From contig NZ_SDJP01000001.1 of the NCBI RefSeq assembly GCF_004114995.1, forward strand, positions 124,001-188,000: a stretch of 64,000 bases of DNA, in the 5' to 3' direction. Below, piece after piece: positions 54,465 to 60,769 of the stretch (positions are counted from its first letter, which is position 1; each line of letters begins with the position of its first letter). Below the pieces are notes generated by a model, which saw only the letters and a list, made by a program, of their open reading frames with translations, searched no databases and was not told the DNA's origin. This DNA is from Halorubrum amylolyticum. GTDB taxonomy: Archaea; Halobacteriota; Halobacteria; Halobacteriales; Haloferacaceae. The position numbers and the translations under genes were made by a program.

Positions 54465-54734
54465 CCGTGGTGAACACCCCCAAAGCCCCAGCCGCGAGGA
54501 CGGCGCACGCTCGCTGCGCTCCTCAGTCGCTCGTTTCACTCGCTCCTTGCGGTGCTTACATCGCCTGCGCCGTCCTCGCGGCTGCCCCTTTGAGTCCCAC
54601 CCACCCGCACCGTACAGCCTCACACCTCCCCAGCCTCGCGGCTCACGACTCGCGGCTTCGCCGCTCGCGTTCGCCGCGTCCCTCGCGCGTGCGACTCGCG
54701 CCCTACGGGCGCTCGTCGGCACGCGCCACCGCAC
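54465..54734 (+). repeat. Dispersed haloarchaeal repeat, copy C
   Basis: Forward copy, shorter than A and B and with a single CAAAGCCCCAGCCGCGAG terminus (54480-54498). The rest is shared: TGCCCCTTTGAGTCCCACCC, CAGCCTCACACCTCCCCAG, GTCCCTCGCGCGTGCGACTC and CTCGTCGGCACGCGCCACCG. It starts beside a TATA-like box. Confidence 0.85.
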
Positions 54735-54803
54735 ATCATTCATAAATAAGACCGACGAGATCCACCCTTCTCCGACGGGTTACCCTTCGCGCTTACAGGC
54801 TGC

Positions 54804-55385
54804 CTACGGCGCGCGAGCGATCACGGCGAACGTCTCGGTGCGCTCGGAGGCGGAGACCATCTCGAACCCCGCCGCCTCCAGCGCCGCGACCGCGTCGCTC
54901 GCCGCGAACCGCTCGTCGGCCGAGGGGCCGTGCTCGCCGTCGCCCGCGGCCGACCAGTCGAAGAGCGCGAGTCGGCCGTCGGACCGGATCACGCGGGCCA
55001 GCTCCGCGAGGGCCGCGTCGCTCGCGAACTCGTGGTACGTCATCGTCGAGAACGCGGCGTCGAGCTCGCCGTCCTCGAAGGGGAGGGTTGCCACGTCGCT
55101 CTCGACGAGGGCAACGTTCTCGGGGACGCCCTTCTCGCGGTAGAACGCGTGCATCTCGGCCTGCACGTCGACGCCGTAGACCGTCTCGACGTGGGACGCG
55201 ACCGCGTCGGTGTAGAAGCCGGTGCCGCTCCCGAGGTCGGCGACGGTCGCCCCTCCGCGGTCGGTGCGATCGGTGCGGTCGGCCGTCAGCGCGCCGACGA
55301 CCTCCTCGGCGGAGACCCAGCGGTACCGGACCGCGGGGCGCTCCAGTCGCTCCGCCTGCTCGGCGTCGAACGTGTGAAATCCCAT
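54804..55385 (-). CDS. Class I SAM-dependent methyltransferase
   Basis: A 193-residue Rossmann methyltransferase. Motif I is VADLGSGTGFYTDAVA (about 48-63); post-I GVDVQAEMHAFYREKGVP; motif II/III ALVESDVATLPFEDGELDAAFST; then VIRSDGRLALFDW (about 130-142). The substrate is not deducible; the short length and DUF-like C-terminus fit the broad UbiE/methyltransferase-11 group. It is monocistronic with a TATA box 26 bases upstream, and follows the class V aminotransferase gene in the same direction. Confidence 0.88.
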   Translation of the reverse strand: MGFHTFDAEQAERLERPAVRYRWVSAEEVVGALTADRTDRTDRGGATVADLGSGTGFYTDAVASHVETVYGVDVQAEMHAFYREKGVPENVALVESDVATLPFEDGELDAAFSTMTYHEFASDAALAELARVIRSDGRLALFDWSAAGDGEHGPSADERFAASDAVAALEAAGFEMVSASERTETFAVIARAP

Positions 55386-55405
55386 GCGCGGTCTTGTACG
55401 CGTGG

Positions 55406-55416
55406 CACTAAAACGC
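55406..55416 (-). promoter_or_regulatory. TATA box of methyltransferase gene
   Basis: GCGTTTTAGTG on the reverse strand, centred 26 bases before ATG 55385. Confidence 0.5.
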
Positions 55417-55430
55417 GTCCGGTCGCGGGC

Positions 55431-56579
55431 TCACCACTCGGCCGCGAGGCCGTCGACCAGCCGGTCGATCTCGGCCTCGGTGGAGACGGCGTGGACCGAC
55501 GCCCGGACCCCGTCCGGGTGGGGCAGCGATCGAACGACGATCCCCTCCTCGGCGAGCCGGTCGACCGTCGCCTCGGGATCGTCGACGTCGACCGTGACGA
55601 GCCCGGACTCGTACTCGCGGGGGCTCAACAGGCGGTCGTCGGGGACGCCGTCCTTGAGCCGGTCCGTGAGCGACGCGATCCGGTCTTCGATCGCCGGGAG
55701 CCCGACCGCGTCGATCGCGTCGAGCGCTTTGATCAATCCGGCGTGGGCGGCCGGGGTCGTCGTCCCGACCTCGAAGCGCTTCGCGCCCGGCTTGAACGCG
55801 ATCTCGTCGGCGTTCGGGTCCTCGACGCTCCGATAGCCGACCGCGCGCGGCGCCAGCTCGGCCGCGGCCTCGCGATCGACGTAGAGGAAGCCGGCCCCCC
55901 ACGGGCCGAGCACCCACTTGTGGCCCGCCGCCGCCACCGCGTCGGCGCCCCACGCGGACACGTCCATCGCGACCTGTCCGGGCGACTGGACCGCGTCGAC
56001 GAGCGTGAACGCCCCCGCCTCGTCGGCGAGCGCGACGAGGTCGGCGACCGGGAGCCGCGTCCCGTGGGTCCACGTGATCGCGCTGAAGCAGACGAGCCGC
56101 GCGTCCGCCACGGCCTCCGCGTACGCCTCGCGGTCGATCCGGCCGCCCTCGGTCTCGACGACGCGCACCTCGACGCCCTCGCGTTCCAGCCGCTTCCACG
56201 GGAGGACGCCGGCCGGGTGTTCGAGGTCGGTCCGGACGACCACGTCGCCCGGCTCCCAGTCGATCGCACCCGCGATCCGGGTGATCCCGTCGGTCGTGCT
56301 CTCGGTCAGGGCGACCTCGTCCGGCTCGGCGCCGACGAAGTCCGCGATGCGCTCGCGCACCGTCTCGTACGTCTCGAAGGCGCGCTCGTAGGGGTCCGTC
56401 GTCCCCGACCCGAACTCGTGGTCGGCGACGGAGTCGGACGCCGCCTCGACGACGCGCTCGGGGCTCGGACCGTGCGCGCCGAAGTTGAAGTACGCGGCCT
56501 CGCCGAGCGCCGGCACGTCCGCGCGCAGCTCGCGCAGGTCGCTCGGAGTCGTCCCGGCGTCGGCCTCGGGATCGGTCAT
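55431..56579 (-). CDS. Class V aminotransferase (cysteine desulfurase-like)
   Basis: A 382-residue PLP enzyme. Conserved blocks: YFNFGAHGPSPERVVEA (about 30-46), DEVALTESTTDGITRIAGAI (about 86-105), ARLVCFSAITWTHGTRLPV (about 160-178), FTLVDAVQSPGQVAMDV (about 192-208), and GHKWVLGPWGAGFLYV (about 220-235), whose Lys binds PLP. The C-terminal domain includes EVGTTTPAAHAGLIKAL. Family members are cysteine desulfurases, selenocysteine lyases or isopenicillin-N epimerase-like; the sequence does not settle which. Its ATG directly follows the thioredoxin stop (TGAATG), so the two are one operon. Confidence 0.88.
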   Translation of the reverse strand: MTDPEADAGTTPSDLRELRADVPALGEAAYFNFGAHGPSPERVVEAASDSVADHEFGSGTTDPYERAFETYETVRERIADFVGAEPDEVALTESTTDGITRIAGAIDWEPGDVVVRTDLEHPAGVLPWKRLEREGVEVRVVETEGGRIDREAYAEAVADARLVCFSAITWTHGTRLPVADLVALADEAGAFTLVDAVQSPGQVAMDVSAWGADAVAAAGHKWVLGPWGAGFLYVDREAAAELAPRAVGYRSVEDPNADEIAFKPGAKRFEVGTTTPAAHAGLIKALDAIDAVGLPAIEDRIASLTDRLKDGVPDDRLLSPREYESGLVTVDVDDPEATVDRLAEEGIVVRSLPHPDGVRASVHAVSTEAEIDRLVDGLAAEW

Positions 56580-56918
56580 TCAGGCGGTGTGCTCCGCGAC
56601 CGCGTCGGCGAGCGCCGCCTCCGACTGCGCGCCGACCATCCGCTCCGCGAGCTCGCCGCCGGCGAACACGAGCAGCGTCGGAATGCTCTGCACGCCGTAC
56701 TCGCCGGCCAGCCCCTGATGCTCGTCAACGTCGACCTTGAGGACGGTCGCGTCGGTGTCGTTCGCGACCGCCTCGACGGCCGGCTCCATCATCTGACACG
56801 GGCCGCACCAGTCCGCGTGGAAGTCGACGAGGACCACGCCGTCGGCGACATGGTCGTCGAACTCGTCGGGATCGGCCAGCTGAATCGGTTCCGTGGGGAC
56901 GGCGTCGGTTGAACTCAT
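56580..56918 (-). CDS. Thioredoxin
   Basis: A 112-residue thioredoxin. Redox-active WCGPC (about 36-40) in FHADWCGPCQMMEP. The conserved cis-Pro follows in YGVQSIPTLLVFAGGELAER (about 72-91). The N-terminal acidic stretch suits halophilic cytosol. It reduces protein disulphides, and by position it may supply reductant to the aminotransferase or desulfurase encoded directly downstream. Start ATG lies 29 bases from a CCATTATCC TATA box. Confidence 0.93.
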   Translation of the reverse strand: MSSTDAVPTEPIQLADPDEFDDHVADGVVLVDFHADWCGPCQMMEPAVEAVANDTDATVLKVDVDEHQGLAGEYGVQSIPTLLVFAGGELAERMVGAQSEAALADAVAEHTA

Positions 56919-56942
56919 CGCGTTCCCCTACGCACCCGACGC

Positions 56943-56951
56943 GGATAATGG
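56943..56951 (-). promoter_or_regulatory. TATA box of thioredoxin operon
   Basis: CCATTATCC on the reverse strand, centred 29 bases before ATG 56918. Confidence 0.5.
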
Positions 56952-57018
56952 TTTTGGATGGATAACACAATACCGCAATCGGACAGGACCGCGCGGGCTG
57001 ATCGGACCGCACGCGGAG

Positions 57019-57066
57019 CGAACTGCATCCCGATCGAACTGCGTCCTGATCGAACTGCACGCCGAT
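57019..57066. repeat. 16-bp tandem repeat, three copies
   Basis: Three consecutive units of CGAACTGCxxCCyGAT (57019-57034, 57035-57050, 57051-57066) differing at few positions, in the gap between the divergent thioredoxin and DUF5817 genes. Confidence 0.8.
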
Positions 57067-57121
57067 CGGGCCGGCGACGCGGGTCCGAGGGTTCAAATCC
57101 GGGGCCGACGAACCGCGCCGC

Positions 57122-57652
57122 ATGTACGCGGTCGTCGGCTGCAACGAGTGCGCGGCGATGTGGCTCCTCACGGACCCGCGGACGAGCGACAGCGCGAAGT
57201 GCCCCCGCTGCGGGAAGACGCACCGGACGGCGAAGCTCAAGCGGTTCTTCGAGTCGGAGGACCGCGACGCGGCCCGCGAGGCCCGGGGCGCGCTGCTCGC
57301 GAAGAAGCGCGACGAGAGCGCGGCGTTCGCCGAGCTCGACCACGTCTCCGAGCTCGAACGCGCCGTCGACGAGGCGGGGATCGACGACCGCGAGTACCTC
57401 GAAGCGTCCGGAGTCGACGCCGACGCCGTCGACGAGGCCGGCGCCCGCGCCGAGGGCGGCGGGTCGGGCTCGCGGAGTCGGACCGAAATCGTCCGCGACG
57501 CGATCGAGACGGTCGACGAACCCACCGAGGAGAACGTCGTGGCGCGCGCGAGCGAGGACGGGGTCCCCCCCGAGACGGCCCGAGAGATCCTGACGCGGCT
57601 CGCGCGCCGCGGGGAGCTCTCCGAGTCGGGCGGGCGCTACCGGGCGCTCTGA
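57122..57652 (+). CDS. DUF5817-type zinc-ribbon/winged-helix protein
   Basis: A 176-residue protein. The N-terminal zinc ribbon has GCNEC (residues 7-11) and KCPRCGKTH (about 26-34). A charged helical linker follows (AAREARGALLAKKRDES). The C-terminus is a winged-helix: RTEIVRDAIETVDEPTEENV then ASEDGVPPETAREILTRLARRGELSESGGRYRAL. This is the layout of haloarchaeal DUF5817 proteins and suggests nucleic-acid binding or a transcription-linked role. Start is the ATG immediately before the first zinc knuckle; no strong TATA box was found. Confidence 0.82.
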   Translation: MYAVVGCNECAAMWLLTDPRTSDSAKCPRCGKTHRTAKLKRFFESEDRDAAREARGALLAKKRDESAAFAELDHVSELERAVDEAGIDDREYLEASGVDADAVDEAGARAEGGGSGSRSRTEIVRDAIETVDEPTEENVVARASEDGVPPETAREILTRLARRGELSESGGRYRAL

Positions 57653-57697
57653 GGGCGGTCCCAGACGGGGGATTCGCCCGCCGAGGTTTCGACAAAG

Positions 57698-57708
57698 CAC
57701 TTATGTTG
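57698..57708 (+). promoter_or_regulatory. TATA box of PGF-CTERM protein gene
   Basis: CACTTATGTTG centred 25 bases before ATG 57728; it decides this start over GTG 57719, which would lie too close to the box. Confidence 0.55.
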
Positions 57709-57727
57709 TCGTTCAGACGTGACGGGT

Positions 57728-58744
57728 ATGGACACGCGAACTGCCCTCCTGGCGGCCGCCGCCGCGCTCCTGCTCGCGGGCGCGATCGGCGCCGTCGCCG
57801 CGCCGGACGCGATCGTCGACCCGCGCGAGGCCGACGAGCGTCCCGGCGATGTCAGCATCACCGACACGGTCGTCTCGCCGGGTGAGGTGCGCGGCGAGAC
57901 AGCGGAGCTCCGGCTCGGAGTCGACCTCCGGCACCGGGGCTCGACCGTCGAGAACGTCACGGTCCGCCACCGCGCGATCGGCGCCGACTCGGGGCTGCTC
58001 GTCGACGAGACGACGGTCGACGTCGGCGACGTGGACGGCGACGGCGAACGGACCGTCAACGGCTCCGTCGACGTGGAGCGCGAAGGCGGCTACCGGATCG
58101 AGACCGTCGTTTTCGCCGACGGCGAGCGGCAAGCGAGCCAGACGACCCGCGTCGGCGGCGTCGCGGCGCTCACGCCCGACTACGCCGACTCCCGCGTCGG
58201 CTTCACCGACGGCAACGTCTGGCCGACCGTCGCGGTCAGCGTGAGCGAGGCCGACAACGAGACCGCGACGCTGTCGGTGTCGATCTCGGTGACGAACCGC
58301 GGCGACGCCGCCTCGGAGCCGCTCGACCTCCGCGTGCTGCTCCGGCAGGCGGAGTCGAACGTGATCGCCGACGAGGCGCGCGAGACGGTCGGCGAGGTCC
58401 GCCCCGGCCGGACCGACACCGTGACGACGACCGTCGAGGTGCCCGCGAACTACAACTACTACGTCGACGCCGCGCTGTGGAGCGACGACGTGCTCATCGA
58501 CGAGACGCAGGGCGTCGCTAACCTGAATCCCCGAGAGACGATCAGCGCGAACGAGACGGTCGAGGAGGTGGAGTTCGCCGTCGAGGACTTCACGCGAGAA
58601 GAGGGCGGCGAGGACGCGAGTGGCGGTGCCGGTGCTCCTGACCGAGGCGAGGACGGCGCCGGAGACGCGACGCCCGGCTTCGGCCCGCTCGTCGCGCTCG
58701 TCGCGCTCGTCGCCGCGGCCCTCGCCGCACGGAGGCGACGATGA
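57728..58744 (+). CDS. Exported PGF-CTERM protein (DUF7490-type)
   Basis: A 338-residue protein. An N-terminal signal peptide (about 1-26, LLAAAAALLLAGAIGAVA) precedes two beta-sandwich domains (about 35-145 and 150-275) of CARDB/NEW3 style: LRLGVDLRHRGSTVENVTV and LSVSISVTNRGDAASEPLDL. A Gly/Glu/Asp-rich linker follows. The C-terminus is the tripartite PGF-CTERM signal: TPGF, a TM segment (PLVALVALVAAALAA) and an Arg cluster. In haloarchaea, archaeosortase A cleaves such tails and attaches lipid, anchoring the protein to the cell surface. The DUF number is a recollection; the export and sorting signals are plainly visible. Confidence 0.85.
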   Translation: MDTRTALLAAAAALLLAGAIGAVAAPDAIVDPREADERPGDVSITDTVVSPGEVRGETAELRLGVDLRHRGSTVENVTVRHRAIGADSGLLVDETTVDVGDVDGDGERTVNGSVDVEREGGYRIETVVFADGERQASQTTRVGGVAALTPDYADSRVGFTDGNVWPTVAVSVSEADNETATLSVSISVTNRGDAASEPLDLRVLLRQAESNVIADEARETVGEVRPGRTDTVTTTVEVPANYNYYVDAALWSDDVLIDETQGVANLNPRETISANETVEEVEFAVEDFTREEGGEDASGGAGAPDRGEDGAGDATPGFGPLVALVALVAAALAARRRR

Positions 58745-59220
58745 CGGACGAACGCGATCGCGGTGACGCGAACGATTTGGACGACGCCGACGCCGCCGAC
58801 CACAGCGACACCACCGACTCACCCACCGGACCCATGACCGACATCGCCCCCGACACCGACGACGACCGCGCATCGACGACGGCCGATCCCGAGAGCGATC
58901 TCGGAGACGAACCGGGAGGCGACCCCGAGGGCGACGCGAACGGAGGCGACGGCCGATTCGGTCGGCTCTCGACCGATGACCTCCGCGGGTACATCGATCG
59001 GATCGGGCTGGCGGCGCTGATCCTGCTCGCGCTGATCGCCGGCTGGAGCTTCTACAGTCAGGCCGGCCGCGCGATCCGGACGTGGCTCGACCCGGCCTTC
59101 CAGCCGATCGCCCTCGCGGCGTTCAACCTCGCGGTGCTGCTCGTCGCCCTCGCCGGCGTCGCCCACCAGCTCTCCCGAATCCGTCGGAGCGAGGGAGGGG
59201 GCGGCGAAGGAGACGGGTAG
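58741..59220 (+). CDS. Small membrane protein coupled to PGF-CTERM gene
   Basis: A 159-residue protein. The first 80 residues are an acidic disordered segment rich in Asp, Thr and Gly. Two TM segments follow, about 85-108 (IDRIGLAALILLALIAGWSFY) and about 122-145 (IALAAFNLAVLLVALAGVAHQL), with a short basic end. ATG overlaps the upstream stop by ATGA, so it is translated together with the exported PGF-CTERM protein and probably resides with it in the membrane. No recognised family beyond haloarchaeal DUF-type membrane proteins. Confidence 0.75.
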   Translation: MTDERDRGDANDLDDADAADHSDTTDSPTGPMTDIAPDTDDDRASTTADPESDLGDEPGGDPEGDANGGDGRFGRLSTDDLRGYIDRIGLAALILLALIAGWSFYSQAGRAIRTWLDPAFQPIALAAFNLAVLLVALAGVAHQLSRIRRSEGGGGEGDG

Positions 59221-59255
59221 CGATTGAGTAGCAGCCGGGTCCCTCTCGCCGGCGC

Positions 59256-59615
59256 CTACTCCTCGGGGAGGTCGTCCGTGCTGGCCGGAATCCGTTCGAC
59301 CTGCCCCGCGAGCGTCGCCGCGTCGCCCGCGACGGTGGAGGCGTCGACGCCCGCCTCACCGGCGACCAGTCGGACGTGCGCGGCCAACAGCGCGAGCGCC
59401 CGAAGCCCCTCGTTCTCCGCGTCGCCGTCCCCTCGCTGGGCGAAGGCCGTGTCGACCTCGCCGTCGCGGACGACGCCGACGTGGACCGCCTCGATCCCCT
59501 CGCCGTCGAGGAGGTCGCGGGCGCGGTCGATCTCCGCGGCGAACGGATCGGCGTTCGCGTCGGTCGGATCGTCGGCGGCCGGCGCTCCGTCTGCGGGAAC
59601 CTCGTCGTCGCTCAT
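59256..59615 (-). CDS. Small acidic protein, unknown
   Basis: A 119-residue soluble acidic protein. A disordered Asp/Ala-rich N-terminus precedes an alpha/beta core: AEIDRARDLLDGEGIEAVHVGVVRDGEVDTAF, ENEGLRALALLAAHVRLV, then a C-terminal helix around AATLAGQVERIP. The order helix-strand-strand-helix recalls haloarchaeal DUF proteins of about 100 residues. No motif for catalysis or metals. It lies between two convergent or opposite units. I do not recognise its family. Confidence 0.7.
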   Translation of the reverse strand: MSDDEVPADGAPAADDPTDANADPFAAEIDRARDLLDGEGIEAVHVGVVRDGEVDTAFAQRGDGDAENEGLRALALLAAHVRLVAGEAGVDASTVAGDAATLAGQVERIPASTDDLPEE

Positions 59616-59715
59616 GGGGAAGCGTACGCGAAGCGGGGGGAAAAGCGCGGCGCCCGTCGGGGCGCGCGGCGTCGGCGGGTCCGATGGTGCCGGGGTTTCG
59701 CGTCGGTTCCGGCGG

Positions 59716-60552
59716 TTACTCGTCCGGGCGGGGCCGGGCGATGAACAGCGACTCTTCGAGCGTGAACGGGTCGTACGTCGACTGGTGGCAGACGCAGTAG
59801 GTCCCGTTGGCGGCGTCGTACCGGGCGGACTCCTCTAACACCTTGTAGTCGGGGATACAGCAGAAGTGCGTACAGACGTTGAGGTACGCGATGAACCCCT
59901 GATCCGTCGAGGCGGAGACCCACTCGTCGTTCTGTGCGGCCTCCTCGATCCGCGGCGAGCGGATGACGATGGCGTTGAGGTCGGCGTCGGCGTCCTCGGA
60001 CCGCCAAGTGACGGACGCCGGCTTCCCGACGCCGTCGTCGCCGATCCCGTTGCCCCACTCGGCGTAGTCGTCGAAGTCGTCGACGTGGATCTGGTCGCCG
60101 GCGTCGTAGGTCTCGTCCTGCCAGTCGTACTTGCCGGGGGCCGCCCGGAACAGGTTGTCCGACTCGAAGTTCGGGGCGATGTTCTCCTGTGACTCGACGC
60201 CGCAGTACTGGAACCACGCCCCGGAGTAGGTCCGACCGCCGAGCTGCTCCTGTGCGACCTCGATCTCCTGTCCCTCCTGCGTGACGGTCTGCGTCTCGGG
60301 CCAGATCCCGCGGATGTACCCGTCGTCGGTGACCTCGACCGGGATCTGCGGGAGGCCGCGCGGCGCCGGGCCGCCGGTCTGGGTGATCGACATCGCGACG
60401 GTCGATCCGCCGCCGACGCCGCCGGAGGTCGTCAGGGTGTTCACCGTCGCCGACCCCATCGCGCCGACCCCCGAGAGGGCCGCGCCGCCGACGACGCCCT
60501 TGACGAAGCGGCGCCGGCCGGACTCGGCCGGATACTTGTCGGACTGACTCAT
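59716..60552 (-). CDS. Tat-exported Rieske iron-sulphur protein
   Basis: A 278-residue protein. Twin-arginine signal GRRRFVKGVVGGAALSG (about 12-28), followed by a hydrophobic stretch that may remain as a membrane anchor. The Rieske cluster-binding residues are CTHFCC (about 227-232) and CVCHQS (about 253-258), i.e. CTHxxC and CxCHxS, so a [2Fe-2S] Rieske centre with His ligands is expected. This fits a cytochrome bc-type or related electron-transfer complex on the outer face of the membrane. No cytochrome b gene is visible in the window, so the partner is elsewhere or it works alone. Start lies 27 bases from a TATA box. Confidence 0.92.
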   Translation of the reverse strand: MSQSDKYPAESGRRRFVKGVVGGAALSGVGAMGSATVNTLTTSGGVGGGSTVAMSITQTGGPAPRGLPQIPVEVTDDGYIRGIWPETQTVTQEGQEIEVAQEQLGGRTYSGAWFQYCGVESQENIAPNFESDNLFRAAPGKYDWQDETYDAGDQIHVDDFDDYAEWGNGIGDDGVGKPASVTWRSEDADADLNAIVIRSPRIEEAAQNDEWVSASTDQGFIAYLNVCTHFCCIPDYKVLEESARYDAANGTYCVCHQSTYDPFTLEESLFIARPRPDE

Positions 60553-60573
60553 ACCCGTCGTTCGGGTTGGACC

Positions 60574-60584
60574 GGTAAAAAGGG
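60574..60584 (-). promoter_or_regulatory. TATA box of Rieske gene
   Basis: CCCTTTTTACC on the reverse strand, centred 27 bases before ATG 60552. Confidence 0.6.
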
Positions 60585-60734
60585 TGACGAACCCTCCACC
60601 GAAGCGGAACGGCGGTCGGGGTACGCCTCCGGGCGACCGGTCGCCAGCGCGTCGACGGCCCGACCCGCCCGCGAGGTGTCGAACGATCGATCGATACGTT
60701 TACTCGAAGCCGAGGCAAACCTTCGTTCGGGCAT

Positions 60735-60745
60735 CGGTTTTAACC
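60735..60745 (+). promoter_or_regulatory. TATA box of ppc
   Basis: CGGTTTTAACC centred 30 bases before ATG 60770. Confidence 0.55.
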
Positions 60746-60769
60746 CATCTCGACGGGTGTATCTGTGGT

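Noticed and set aside
54467..55143. Forward open frames through dispersed repeat C
   Set aside because: They start in repeat DNA and run antisense to the methyltransferase; no motif or promoter support.
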